Part shown: positions 12,401-22,714 of the stretch, one piece after another
Position numbering within the stretch: position 1 is the first letter of the stretch
Layout of the letters: each line of letters starts with the position of its first letter
Assembly (NCBI GenBank): GCA_036186865.1
Contig: AP025069.1
Coordinates: forward strand, 7,165,688 to 7,229,687
Direction: 5' to 3'
Length of the DNA: 64,000 nt
From: Eustoma russellianum
Lineage: Eukaryota; Streptophyta; Magnoliopsida; Gentianales; Gentianaceae
Program-made: the position numbers and the translations under genes
Notes under the pieces: model-generated
Told to the model about the DNA's origin: nothing
The model's input: the letters and a program-made list of their open reading frames with translations, nothing else
Databases searched by the model: none

Positions 12401-13451
12401 TCATCAAGAATGAAGATGAACCTTGTGTTTACAAGATGGTTAGTGGGAGTGCAGTAGTGTTTCTGGTCTTATATGTGGATGACATATTGCTTATTGGGAA
12501 TGATATCCCTACCTTGCAAAAGGCTAAGGCTTGGTTAGGGAATTCATTTTCAATGAAGGACTTGGGCGAGGCTACCTTTATCCTTGGTATCAAGATCTAT
12601 AGAGATAGATCTAAAAGGACAATAGGCTTGAGTCAGAGTACATACATAGATAAAATGTTGAAGAGGTTCAACATGCAAGAGTCCAAGAAAGGATTCCTGT
12701 CTATGTCTCATGGCATTCATCTTAGCAAGAATCAATGTCCTCAGACATCTGATGAGCGAGATCGAATGAATAAAATTCCTTATGCTTCTGCTATAGGATC
12801 GATCATGTATGCCATGTTATGTACTAGACCAGATGTCTCATATCCATTGAGCACAACAAGTAGATATCAAGCTGACCCTGGTGAAGGTCACTAGACAACT
12901 GTCAAGAATATTCTTAAGTGCCTCAGAAGGACTAAAGAGGTATTCTTGGTTTATGGAGGTTTGGATGACGAGTTAGTTGTAAATGGTTACACAGATGCTA
13001 GCTTCCAAACCGACATAGATGATTTCAGATCGCAGTCCGGTTTTGTATTCACATTGAATGGGGAGCTGTTAGTTAGAAGAGTTCAAAGCAAAGCACTGTG
13101 GCTGATTCTACAACAGAGGCTGAGTATATAGCAGCATCAGATGCAGCTAAAAAAGCAGTTTGGTTGAAGAAGTTCATTACTGAGCTAGGAGTGGTACCTA
13201 GCATTGCAAATCCTGTGGACATTTATTGTGACAACAATGGTGCCATAGCACAAGCAAAAGAGCCTAGGTCTCATCAAAGATCTAAACATATACTCAGACG
13301 CTACCATCTCATTCGAGACATCATCGATAGAGGAGATGTCAAGATATGCAAAGTTGTCACAAACGATAACATAGCGGATCCATTGACTAAGCCTCTCTCA
13401 CGGGTCAAGCATGATCAGCACACTAGATCTATGGGTCTCAGATATTTGTAG
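9485..13451 (+). pseudogene. Copia1 gag-pol polyprotein, broken
   Basis: gag (9485-10110) starts MAANNNPTLSLRSILEKEKL. A CCHC knuckle CFHCNKPGHWKRNC lies at 10249-10290. Protease has WVLDTGCGSHIC near 10390. The integrase zinc region starts LWHCRLSH near 10810. In its core the first catalytic Asp is Asn (HTNVCGP near 11000), while RSDRGGEY and WNGVSERRN keep the other two acidic residues. RT (11930-12640) has an intact YVDDILLIGN. RNase H ends with DSTTEAEYIAAS and IYCDNNGA. Breaks: a frameshift near 9950, TAG at 10840, TAG at 12892 in place of the usual Trp, and a frameshift near 13100. It would encode the capsid protein and the replication enzymes; it cannot be translated intact. Confidence 0.93.
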
Positions 13452-13471
13452 GCCTAGTGCAAGTGGGAGAT

Positions 13472-14402
13472 TGTTAGTGTATGTGCCCTAGGCCATGATT
13501 TGGATATTTATGTTATGCATTTATTATTAATAAAAGAGGTTTTATTATCATTATTGTTGGTTAGTATGTTACACAATTTTGATATATGTCCCTGATTCAT
13601 TATTGTTATGGAGATAAAATAATTTATAATCAGTCTGAGTATTGATTTGATAATCATGAGATGATTATGTGTATGGTGATACGAATCAATCTCATAGATA
13701 CTTGTTAGAGAACAGTGTATTGGATAGACCCATCATGAGATTGCTACATGGATTAGCGTCATAAGTAAATCTCATGATAGTCATGCTTTAATCCTTTGAC
13801 TTGAGATTGTCATAGTTTCCAACATAAGGACTATTATATTTTGACATGATCAAATGTTATCCGTAACTGGAAAATAATAAAGGTCATGATTGAATGTGAT
13901 AGAAATTATGTAGAGGATATTGAACAATCAAGATAGAATTTGTCCCTCTCTTTTGAGAGAGATATCTTTGGGCCCCTCGATTAGTGAGACTGTGAAATGC
14001 ATGTCCGTGCTCAAATGAATTGATAGTATGATCAATATCATTTGTTTTATCAGTCTACTTAGAGATCGAGTAATCATATGTTTGAACTATATAAGTATGA
14101 CGCTGACCATGACTTATGTTCAAACTAGATATCGTGTGACAAAGGGATTAATGCATGGACTATTATTAGGCTAGTTGGACTTTACTCGTATTAATTGGGT
14201 AGTTGTAATGCCTTGCTAGAGGCCAATTACGACTTGTTGGTTTAATAGAGATTTAATCAACTGCCAATTAATATTGGCCTATCGGGTCACACACAAGAAT
14301 GTGTATGGCTGAGATTAATAATATTAATAATATTAATATTGGATATTAATTATTATTATTATTATCGTTTTTTAATATTAATAATATTAATATTGGATAT
14401 TA

Positions 14403-14435
<33 letters not shown>

Positions 14436-14928
14436 TTCGTTTTTATGTATATATTTATATCATCGGATAATAACAGAGAATCCATATTTGATATGGATTT
14501 TGATTTGTTTTATCTAATCCTGACAGAATCCGCATCTGTTACGGATTTTGATAGCGTTAAAAAATCCGATCTGCAATCGATTTTGATATCTATATATATG
14601 TATGGAGCTTGGCGTATCTCATACACCAAGCAATTAGAAAAACGAAAGAACAGAAAACGAAACCCTAGAATCGTTTTTGAGAAAAACGAGTTCTTCAGCC
14701 ACGCCGTTTGAAGAGCTAGCACTCCGGGCGGAAGCGTTCGTGTGGATACCGACAGAGGGTGTTCGTGATTTCGCACCTCTTCCATCTGCAGACTTCGAAT
14801 CTACGGAGGTAGTTTTTGATTTCTTTTGTCGAATTAAACGAACAACATGGATCCTTGGTAGGAAATCGAAGATCAAATTTTTGTTTTCCGCTGCGCGTTT
14901 GGCAGTGATCTCTGTTGATTTCCTAACA
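13472..14928 (+). repeat. Copia1 3' LTR
   Basis: Begins TGTTAGTG after the purine-rich AAGTGGGAGAT and ends CCTAACA; GGCTG follows. Nearly the same as 6656-8100; 12 bp longer, mainly from longer ATT-triplet runs near 14320-14435. Confidence 0.95.
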
Positions 14929-15710
14929 GGCTGAGATAGCAAAACCCAACAATTCAAAGCTGGAGGAGATTGACGCTGAGCTGAAGACATTGAGGTCAGA
15001 GATGGACTCAATGAAATCAGAGATGGACTCCTTGTCATCTGAAAATTCCAAGCTGAAGGAAGACAAGGAGGAGTCTGACACTTGGCTCGCAGTGGCAAAC
15101 TCGCAAGTGGATGAACTGAAGGAAGTTGTCACCAACATCGAGCAGGTGTCTACTAAGACCCAGGATGAGTTGGAGTTCTTCCAGAAGGAATTCAACAATT
15201 GTGAGCAAGAGTTTTCCCAGCTGAAGAGCCAAATTAAAGTGGAGCGAAAGAGCAAGGACGATATGGCCAAGCAACTTGAGGCAGAAAAGAAAAGCATGGC
15301 TGAGCTCATCTCGTAATCTGAGTCTCAGGCCCAAGAGATCATAAAGTCTTCCGTTGCTGAGTTCAGAAAGTCTGAGTAGTTTGTGGATAATATGATGAAG
15401 ATGCAAGGCTCTGTCTTGGCAATGGGACAAACTTGCGCAATTGATGCCTACTGCGAAGTCTATCCAGCCTTGGATAAGGATCATCCTCAACTTGCTGATC
15501 TCTATATTCCTGAATCCGAAGCTATATTTGACAAACAACTTGAGCAATTCAACGAAGGGGTTGATCTCAGAGAGGCTGATGACGAGGAGGAGTACAGTAG
15601 GATTTTTCTCTTTTTGTAACTTTTGTAGTTGTAATAGATAAACTTCTCAATGAAAATCCAATTTTCTCCAACTTGTGCTCTTCAGCTTGTTATGATTTTC
15701 CTGATTTTGT

Positions 15711-15980
15711 CTTCTGCATGTGAAACTTTACTTGCTTTATTTTCATAGTTATGCAAGTATTTGTCTTCTGCTTGTGAGACTTTACTTGCTCTATTTCCAT
15801 AGTTATGCAAGTATTTGTCTTCTGCTGGTGAGACTTTACTTGCTCTATTACCATAGTTATGCAAGTATTTGTCTTCTGCTGGTGACACTTTACTTGCTCT
15901 ATTTCCATAGTTATGCAAGTATTTATCTTCTTCTGGTGAGACTTTACTTGCGCTATTTCCATAGTTATGCAAGTATATGT
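15711..15980. repeat. 54-bp minisatellite of Tat1 (five units)
   Basis: CTTCTG... units start at 15711, 15765, 15819, 15873 and 15927, exactly 54 bp apart. Since 54 is a multiple of three, the minus strand reads as an 18-residue repeat, which is not a gene. The array lies between the 3' ends of the antisense gene and gag-pol. Tandem arrays in this region are known for Tat elements and can seed satellite DNA. Confidence 0.93.
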
Positions 15981-16309
15981 CTTCTACTGATGACTTCAGT
16001 TCTACCGAAGTTCTTTAAATTATCCTTCGTTGTAACTTTTCTATCTTCGGCTCTGTTAAAGACAACCTTTTAATCTTTCTCACGCTGGATTTTTCCCAAG
16101 TGTTGAACTTCAGCTTCATCCTTTGGCTCTGCCAAAGATGTTATGCTGCTTGACTGAACTGCAGCTCTGCGTGCTTTTACTTTGCCATTTGCAATAAAAT
16201 TTTAGATAAAGTAATCCTGTTACTTGATCTATATAGGCAAGATGAAGGAATCACATGTTGGATCCACGATAAAACACTGTTTTATTCAATTCCCAGCACT
16301 GCTGGTAAT
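15981..16309. other. Tat1 3' untranslated region
   Basis: Non-coding DNA between the tandem array and the end of the integrase reading frame. No gene on either strand. Confidence 0.5.
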
Positions 16310-17545
16310 TACATAAAGGATTTACATTTTTCTAGCACTGCTACTAAATGAAAACTGTGAAAGACTCCCTTAAGAAACCTGCCGAGGTCTAGATGAATCG
16401 AGTCCTGCTCGGCCATCTTTGTCCTGCTAAGGTGGAATATATCTCTGATGCAGAAGTTTAAGTGAGTAGAATGCCAAGTTCTTGGTAGTGTTTTGCCTTC
16501 CAAGGTTTGTAATTTATAAGCCCCATTTGAGAGCACATCCTCAATCCGATAAGGACCTTCCCACTAAGGGTTAAATGTCCCCGTTGGTGCTGCATGGCTT
16601 GCTTCGTTGTTGTGCAATACCAAATCTCCCACTTGATAGAATCTTGGACGTACTCGAGAGTTGTAATATTGAGCAATTAGATTTTTGTACTGAGCCATGC
16701 AGACATGAGCTTGCTCCCTTTTTCCTCTAGTTCATCCAAATTCAGCCGCAACTCTGAGTCATTGGTTTCAGCAGAATAGTAATCTGTTCGAGTTGAGCTG
16801 GAACCAATTTCGGCTGGGATGACTTCCTCAGTGCCATATACTAAGGAAAATGGTGTTTCCTTAATGGAGGTAGAAGGAGTAGTTCGATATGCCCATAATA
16901 CGCTTGGGAGTTCCTCTACCCAACTTGCTCCAATTTTGTATAGACGTTTTCTTAGTCCATCCTTGATTGTTCTATTTGCCAGTTCAACTTGTCCATTAGC
17001 CTGAGGGTGTGCTACGAAGTGAATCTCTATTCAATTTTTAGCTCACAACACCAACTCCTAACAGGATCATTAGCAAATTGCTTTCCATTGTCTGATATAA
17101 GGACTTGTGGAAGGCCAAAGCGGCATATGACGTTTTTCCACAAGAACTTTTTGATTTGATTTCCTGTTATTGTGGCTAAAGGCTCTTCTTCCACCCATTT
17201 ACTGAAGTAATCAATGGCAACAACGAAGAATCTGACTGAACCTGGAGCTTGGGGCAGAGGTCCAATAAGATCTATTCCCAACTATACAAATGGCCAGGGA
17301 CTTGCAATAGAAGTGAGCTCTTAACTTGGCAAATGTGACATTAGAGCATTGACTTGGCAGGCTTGACATTTTTTGACCAATTCTTCTGCATCATAGGACA
17401 GAGTGGGCCACTAATATCCGGCAAGATAACATTTTCTTACTAACGACCGTGCACCAGCATGATTTCCACAGATTCCTTGGTGCATTTCTCGAAGGATATA
17501 ATCTCCTTCATCTTCAGTCACGCACTTCAACCAAGGCTGTGAAAA
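16310..17545 (-). pseudogene. Tat1 integrase, broken
   Basis: On the minus strand an HHCC zinc region (MHQGICGNHAG ... CQACQ) lies near 17490-17360. The catalytic core follows with GIDLIGPLP and ISDNGKQF, which carry the first two catalytic Asp. The region of the third (Glu) is out of frame after 17027. The C-terminal part reads VGDLVLHNNEA and WEGPYRIEDVLSNGAYKL, a gypsy integrase C-terminal fold, near 16600-16490. The enzyme inserts element cDNA into the chromosome. At least six stops and a frameshift after 17027 make this copy inactive. Confidence 0.9.
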
Positions 17546-17755
17546 TTACTTTTTATAAAGGTGGTCCTTAAAAAGAGCATGCCTTGCTACCTTCAATCGA
17601 AGGCGGCGAGCTGTACGTCTGTCCTCGTGCTGAATTACATGTTGCAAGTAGTTAACAATGTCGTCCATCCAGGTATTGCGATAGTCCACTTGCAGCACTT
17701 CATTAGCGTCATAAGCACGATGCTTTACTAGCTCCACAACTATATTTTTCCCCAA

Positions 17756-18237
17756 AGTTGTTGAAGTGGATGAAGCTAGCCGAGACAGCGCATCAGCTCT
17801 TTTGTTGGCAGATCTGGGGAAATGTTTAATGCTAAAATGCTCAAATGTTTGACCGAGCCGCAGCACCTTAGCCTAATACCTTTTCATGTTTTCCTCTTTG
17901 GCTTCATAATCCCCATTGAACTGAGGAACAATCAATTGCGAATCACTTCGGGAAATGATTCGTTCTGCCCTCAACTTTCTTGCGAGGCCTAGTCCTGCTA
18001 TGAGGGCCTCGTACTCTGCCTCGTTGTTGGTTGATTAAAAATCAAAACGCAAGGCATATTCAAATTCTTCTTTGTTGGGGTTGATGATTAGGAGTCCTGC
18101 TCCACAACCATCTTTGGAGGAAGATCCATCCACGTATAATGTCCAGACAGCTATTGGCTTGATATCTTCTTCCACGGATATTCCTTTAGCAAAGAAGTCT
18201 GCTAAAGCTTGGGCTTTGATGGAAGTCCTTGATTTGT
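17756..18237 (-). pseudogene. Tat1 second RNase H (archaeal-type)
   Basis: Downstream of the usual RNase H, the minus strand encodes LYVDGSSSKDG (near 18150), NNEAEYEALIAG (near 18035), SDSQLI (near 17950) and RADALSRL (near 17800). These carry the D-E-D-D catalytic residues of a complete RNase H1 fold. A second, archaeal-type RNase H at this position marks the Tat lineage. It would remove the RNA strand of RNA/DNA hybrids. Two stops interrupt it: one just after the first RNase H at 18239, one before NNEAEYEAL. Confidence 0.85.
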
Positions 18238-18238
18238 A

Positions 18239-18577
18239 CTAGATATCATACTTTGCAAGCTCCACAACCCATTTAGCAGCTCGGCCAGAGATATTTGGCC
18301 TTGACAAGGTTTGTTTTAAGGGCTGGTGAGTGACCACTACAATAGGATGAGCTTGCAGATAAGACCTGAACTTCCTTGCAACCACAACGAGTGCTAAGAC
18401 TACCTTCTCAGCATTGAGATACCTCACTTCAGGCCCATGTAAGATCTTGCTTGCGAAATAGATGGGCCTTTGCACATTATCATGCTCCCTGAGCAGGACT
18501 GCGCTAACAGCTTCTTTGCACGTCGAGAGGTACACATATAGTTCTTCTCCAGGAAGAGGTGAAGTCAGCATTGGCAC
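18239..18577 (-). pseudogene. Tat1 first (gypsy-type) RNase H, catalytically degenerate
   Basis: The minus strand reads LYVYLSTCKEAVSAVL, PIYFASKILHG, LALVVVARKFRSYLQAHP and VVVTHQPLKQ. It is continuous with RT apart from the stop at 18632. The Asp expected in the first motif and in the TDQPL motif are both absent (TCKEA, THQPL). In Tat elements this domain is known to decay while the second RNase H takes over, so the losses may be ancestral. Confidence 0.85.
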
Positions 18578-18631
18578 CTCAGCCAGATGGGACTTCAGCT
18601 CATCGAAGGCTCTTTGACATTGATCGTCCCA

Positions 18632-19441
18632 CTAGAAAGCTGTTTTCTTTTTTAAGACCTGGAAGAAAGGAAGAGACCGCTCGACTGACTTGGATAGAAA
18701 TCTACTCAGTGCGGCAATTCGACCCGTTAACCTCTGTACTTCTTTTACATTCCTGGGGAGATGCATGTTTTGTATAGCCTCGACTTTAGCAGGGTTTGCC
18801 TGCACCCCTTCCTTTGAAACCATGTACCCAAAAAACTTTCCAGTGCATACTCTAAACTTGCATTTCTTCGGGTTTAGTCTCATGCGTGTGTCTCTTAGCA
18901 CAGTGAAGACTTCCCTCAAATTTTGAATATACTCATCAAGAGACCTGCTCTTGATTAGCATATCGTCAATGTAGACTTCCATTATCCGGCCAATTTGGTC
19001 ACTGAACAAAGATTTGACCAGTCGTTGATAGGTGGCCCCAGCATTCTTCAATCCAAATGGCATAGTTACATAACAATAAGTACCTGACTCTGTTATGAAA
19101 GGAGTTTTTTCTTGATCTTCTAATGCCACGATGGTCTGATGATAACCTTTAAAGGCATCCAAAAAATCAAAGATTTCATGCCCTAGTGTTGAATCAACTA
19201 ACCTATCAATTTTTGGAAGTGGGTAACAATCCTTCGGGCATGCTTTGTTGAGATCTGTGTAATCTATACACATTCTCCAAGATTCATCCTGCTTGGGGAC
19301 CACCACTGGATTGGGTAACCAGATCAGATAAAGTACTTCAACAATGAATTTTATGGCCAATAACTTTTTGACTTCCTCTTCAATGAATTTATTCCTTTGT
19401 GGAGCAAAGTTCCGCTTCTTTTGCTTGACTGGCTTTGCCAA
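18632..19441 (-). pseudogene. Tat1 reverse transcriptase
   Basis: The longest intact stretch of Tat1 pol, 269 codons on the minus strand. It has WRMCIDYTDLNKACPKD (finger/palm), FLDAFKGYHQ (first catalytic Asp), MPFGLKNAGATYQR, the active-site box YIDDMLIKS with both Asp present, and KCKFRVCTGKFFGYMVS. It copies element RNA into cDNA. A stop ends it just before the RNase H linker, where AFQW is usual (AF*W here). Confidence 0.92.
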
Positions 19442-19732
19442 AGGATCAACATTCAGTTTATGCTCATCCAGATATTAAGGGATCCCAGACATATCTTCGA
19501 CAGTCCATGTGAAGATAATTGCAAATTCTCTCAGCAGATCCTACAGCTGAGCTAGCAGTTTGGATGGCATCCACGTCCCAATTTTTATTACATTTTCAGG
19601 TCATCTTGGATCAAGGACGAAGTCTTGCACTACATCATCCGACTGCAAGTGTTCCTCATCTGAGGGTATAAGTTCATCAAGACTGACTTGCTGAACTGAT
19701 TCACTACCTTGGGTGGCAATGGCATAGCAGCT

Positions 19733-20704
19733 CTATGCCACTTGTGTATCACCTTGTATGGTTACCACTCCCCCTGGAGTGGGAAACTTCATGCTGACGT
19801 GCAGGGGTGATACAATGGCTTCTAATGCCACAAAAGTCGGCCGGGCCAATATGATGTTGTATGCAGACAGCTCCTTGTTAACCACAAAAGCTATCCATAT
19901 ACACCGATAAGCTGGGGGTTTGCCAAAACTACAGCTGAGTGTGATCAGACCTGCTGGCCGTACTGCAGCCCCAGTGAAACCATATAGAAAACAAGTGACA
20001 GGCCTCATCAAGGAATCGGGTAAACCAAGCTGCTGATATACCCAATAGAACATTACACTCACAACACTGCCGGTGTCCACATAAACTCGTCGGACCCCCA
20101 TAATGTTATCAGGGGCTAAGTGTATACACAGGTCTATCACTAAACCTGTGTTGTTGGAGTCCAATGGAATGAGATCTTCTGGCCCATAAGTCAGCTCCCT
20201 TGTCATCCTGGCTCTTTTAGATGGAGGACCTGATGAAGGTCCTGCTGAACTAGATTCACCTCGACCTGGGCAAGGTGGACCTCCAAAAATGGTGTAAATA
20301 ATGGTATTGACCTGGGGCCGACCTGCAGCCCCATGCCTTCCTTGTTCCTCATCATCATCCCTACTACGATGTCGAGGTGGAGACTCTAGTCGGCATTTGT
20401 CCTTCTGGGGATCCTTATGGAAATTCAAACGGTTGTGCAAGCGTGAACGTGGGTCATAAAACTGTTTCAAGTGACCCTGCTCTATCAGTTGTTTGATAGC
20501 CTGAGCCAACTGCCTGCAATCCTCTGTATCACGCCCGATATCTCTGTGGTATCGGTAATAAAGTTTAGGGTTTCTCTTACCCCTAGGCCCATACAGAGGC
20601 TCTGGATCTGTCCTCAGACCGTCTTTCTCCATGACGGTCAAAATATAATCTTTTGAGGCCAACAGGGGTAAGCCCTCCTTACCGCTTTTGTCTTTTCCAC
20701 CCAT
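19733..20704 (-). pseudogene. Tat1 gag C-terminus and aspartic protease
   Basis: 323 codons on the minus strand. The first third has YRYHRDIGRDTEDCRQL, a degenerate CCHC-like motif typical of Tat gag, then a charged R/D-rich linker. The protease has VYVDTGSVVSVMF (D-T-G catalytic triad intact) and YNIILARPTF. It would cut the polyprotein. Stops separate it from upstream gag and from RT, so this is a fragment of one polyprotein, not an independent gene. Confidence 0.88.
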
Positions 20705-20971
20705 GCGATCGAACGCACTACGCCGATCACGGTCTTTTCCGTCATTGCGCCGATCCTCCTTTTTAGAGCTGGATCAACTTTCCTGCCAGGCTCCTTGCTC
20801 AGCTTCCTTTTTCAATCTTTTTGCCTCCTCTCCTCAGGCAAACTGGAGAGATTTCTCCAAGTATTCCCTCAGGGTTGTAGGTCCTTCTTCAGCCAGTTGG
20901 GAGAAGAGGCAGCCAGCTCAGAGACCATTAATAAAGGCAGCAGCTTTAACGCCCTCATTACTTTCATTGAC

Positions 20972-21835
20972 CTATAGTGACTCATCTAAGAAACGCTGCA
21001 TGTACTTTAACACAGATTCATTTGGACCTTGCCTCAAGGTCATCAGATGGGATGAGTTCTTCACAAATGGGGTACTGGATGCGAACTGTGACTTGAACTT
21101 CTGTGCTAGCTGTTTAAAAGACTTCACTGATTTTGATGGGAGCTCTTGGAACCATCTCCTAGCCTTTCCCCTTAAATACAAAGGGAAAGTTTTGCAGCAC
21201 AAGGGGTCTGGAACATTCTTCAGACTCATCGCAGTTTGGAACTAGAAGAGATGATCTGTGGGATCTATTGTCCCATCATAAGTGTCCATCTTTGGCAACT
21301 TAAAACTTTCCGGTGCCAAAAACTCTGCAATATCCCAGGAAAAAGGACTTTCTTGGGCTGCTTGCACAAATTCCTGTCTGTGCTCTTCATAGTAAGCTCT
21401 CGGCCTGCGAAGTACTTCTTCTTCCCTGGGGTTGCTCTTCATGTACTTTGACCTCACACTCAGATGCAGTCTAGACAAATGTTCGGACTCCATAGTTGGA
21501 ACTTTGAAACTGCGTCTTCTGGCATCCGCCATAAATCCTCTAGGCGGCCTAGAAGACTGGTTTTGTGATACCTATTTAGGGTGAAGAGGTGGATCTTCCT
21601 CCATATCATGCACCTCCGGCTGTTTGCCTTTGATATGCTGTACTACAGCCTCGAACACGTCCATGTTTTCAGCGAGGTATCTCATTGCTTTTTCTCTTTC
21701 CTCCCTTGAGAGTTCTGTAGTAGGTTCTGGCAATTTAGATATCCGAGAAACCTGTTCTAGGATACCCGAACGTGTTGTCATGCGTCGTGGCTGGTTGGAT
21801 GACTCACCCAAACTTTCACGGCGACCCTTTGCCAT
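20972..21835 (-). pseudogene. Tat1 gag (capsid region), broken
   Basis: The start ATG at 21835 lies about 75 bp inside the LTR, a short leader. Motifs: EREKAMRYLAENMDVFEA, then DTYDGTIDPTDHLF, YLRGKARRWFQELP and SVLKYMQRFLDESL, the classical Tat capsid order. Stops at 21572, 21242 and 20972 leave the frame unchanged; reading the same frame through them gives continuous gag. It would form the virus-like particle in which reverse transcription occurs. Confidence 0.9.
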
Positions 21836-21894
21836 GGAAAGGTGCTGACTGTTTTGAGTTAGAACTTTTTACTGGGTTAAGGGACAAAGGGACA

Positions 21895-21911
21895 CTTCTT
21901 CTAGCGCCGAA
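21895..21911 (-). other. Tat1 primer binding site region
   Basis: Just inside the 5' LTR the minus strand reads TTCGGCGCTAGAAGAAG. The older Tat copy in segment X has a related GAGCTAGAAGGAGGG at the equivalent place (near 23610-23635). The position suits a primer binding site; the tRNA cannot be named with confidence. Confidence 0.5.
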
Positions 21912-22709
21912 TGATGAAGCCGGATCTTCACCAAGGGTCCAAGATGACCTCAAACGAACGTTGTTAACTGATTGTTGAGTATGTAGCTGGAATGGCTTCC
22001 TGGAAGTCCTGCACAAGGAAGCAGAAATTAGAGGTCCCGGGGGGATGACCCCGGGTAAAACCCTCCAACGCTCAAGTCAGTTTGGGCCATTTCTCACTAA
22101 GAATATAGTTTAGTTTGTGGAGTTAGAAAATTCTCAAAGGTATTGGCGAAAGAGAAAGTTCGATGTATTAGCTCCAGGAGATAGGAAAATGTTCCATCCT
22201 TCTGCCAGTCTGCGTTAGCTTGCTTTTATTAGTTCCCCCCTTTGCCTATGATAGCGAATGAGACGTTTTCTTGGGGCAGAAAAGCTATGACACCGTAGGT
22301 CTGCTGACATGACTAGTAGATCGGCTGATGTGACCTTGGCGTGTACGGGCAGAACAACCCGATGTGTACTTTTCCTGAGCTGCACTTCTGTCCGATGGTC
22401 CCTCACTTAGTATGACGCTGTGCTTGATTCCTTTGCTGAATTGCCAAACTAAGCTTTGCCAAAGTGTGATGTTGACTCTGGCTGAAGTGGGTTGAAGTGC
22501 AGCATTTGGGCAGAAGCTGAAGTTGAAGTTGGTGCCGAGGTGCAAACCTTGCATAATCTTCGATAATAAAACGGATGACATACAAGATAGCCGAAGTGCA
22601 GTCAAGGCTGAACAGCAATGCATGAATGCTGAACTGCAGGAGTTATATACTTGCACAACATCTGCTGTTGATTGTCGTTGACTAACACACGATCAATTCT
22701 GGTTTATCA
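21912..22709 (-). repeat. Tat1 5' LTR (right end)
   Basis: Pairs with 3341-4167. Plus-strand ends are TGATGAAGCC and GGTTTATCA; TCCGT follows. gag-pol is transcribed leftwards from it. Confidence 0.93.
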
Positions 22710-22714
22710 TCCGT
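22710..22714. repeat. Tat1 target-site duplication, right (TCCGT)
   Basis: Matches 3336-3340. The interrupted sequence continues as GAAGCGCTGCATG. Confidence 0.93.

Larger units (their letters stand above)
6656..14928 (+). mobile_element. Copia1: complete Ty1/copia retrotransposon nested in Tat1
   Basis: Both LTRs, a GGCTG duplication, an initiator-Met primer binding site, a leader, gag-pol in copia order (gag, protease, integrase, RT, RNase H) and a polypurine tract are present. Length is 8.27 kb with LTRs of about 1.45 kb. Long LTRs with GCCCTAG near the start and this gag type suggest the Angela-like group, but the lineage is inferred. The LTRs look a few percent different by eye, so it is fairly young yet disabled by two stops, two frameshifts and a changed integrase catalytic residue. 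Confidence 0.95.
4731..15619 (+). pseudogene. Spliced antisense gene of Tat1 (PF04195-like, 'putative gypsy type transposon' protein)
   Basis: Exons are 4731-5560, 5642-5803, 5879-6468, 6544-6655 and 14934-15619. Introns of 81, 75 and 75 bp have GT...AG ends and keep one reading frame. Copia1 lies in the fourth exon; the frame is continuous when it is skipped. The product would be about 790 residues. An N-terminal globular domain (about residues 40-210, motifs YEEYFKSGF, LAVFRGMF, WYYFSRR, RFFFIKDVG) resembles the PF04195 family of plant gypsy elements. An Ala/Pro/Lys-rich linker follows, then a long heptad-rich coiled coil (14934-15310) and an acidic tail. Breaks: stops at 5355, 5962, 6313, 6547, 15314 and 15377, and a 1-base shift near 5520. 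It is convergent with gag-pol. Its function is unknown; the coiled coil suggests a multimeric protein. Confidence 0.82.
3341..22709 (-). mobile_element. Tat1: Ty3/gypsy LTR retrotransposon, Tat lineage, interrupted by Copia1
   Basis: On the minus strand the order is LTR (22709-21912), gag, aspartic protease, RT, RNase H, a second archaeal-type RNase H, integrase, a 54-bp tandem array, an antisense gene on the other strand, a polypurine tract and the second LTR (4167-3341). Dual RNase H and an antisense extra gene downstream of pol are Tat-lineage traits. The ends are TGATGAA...TTYAYCA and the target duplication is TCCGT. Total span is 19.4 kb; removing Copia1 and one copy of its duplication leaves about 11.1 kb, in the family range. 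All coding parts carry stops, so the element cannot act on its own. The two LTRs differ by scattered substitutions and indels, so it is older than the nested copia. Confidence 0.93.

Noticed and set aside
14923..15547. Leu/Ser-rich minus-strand ORFs of 128 and 170 codons
   Set aside because: Complement of the charged coiled-coil exon, which gives Leu/Ser-rich shadow frames.
15682..15972. Minus-strand ORF with an 18-residue repeat (LHNYGNRASKVSPAEDKY)
   Set aside because: It is the translation of the 54-bp minisatellite, whose period is a multiple of three. A second frame over the same DNA is open too.
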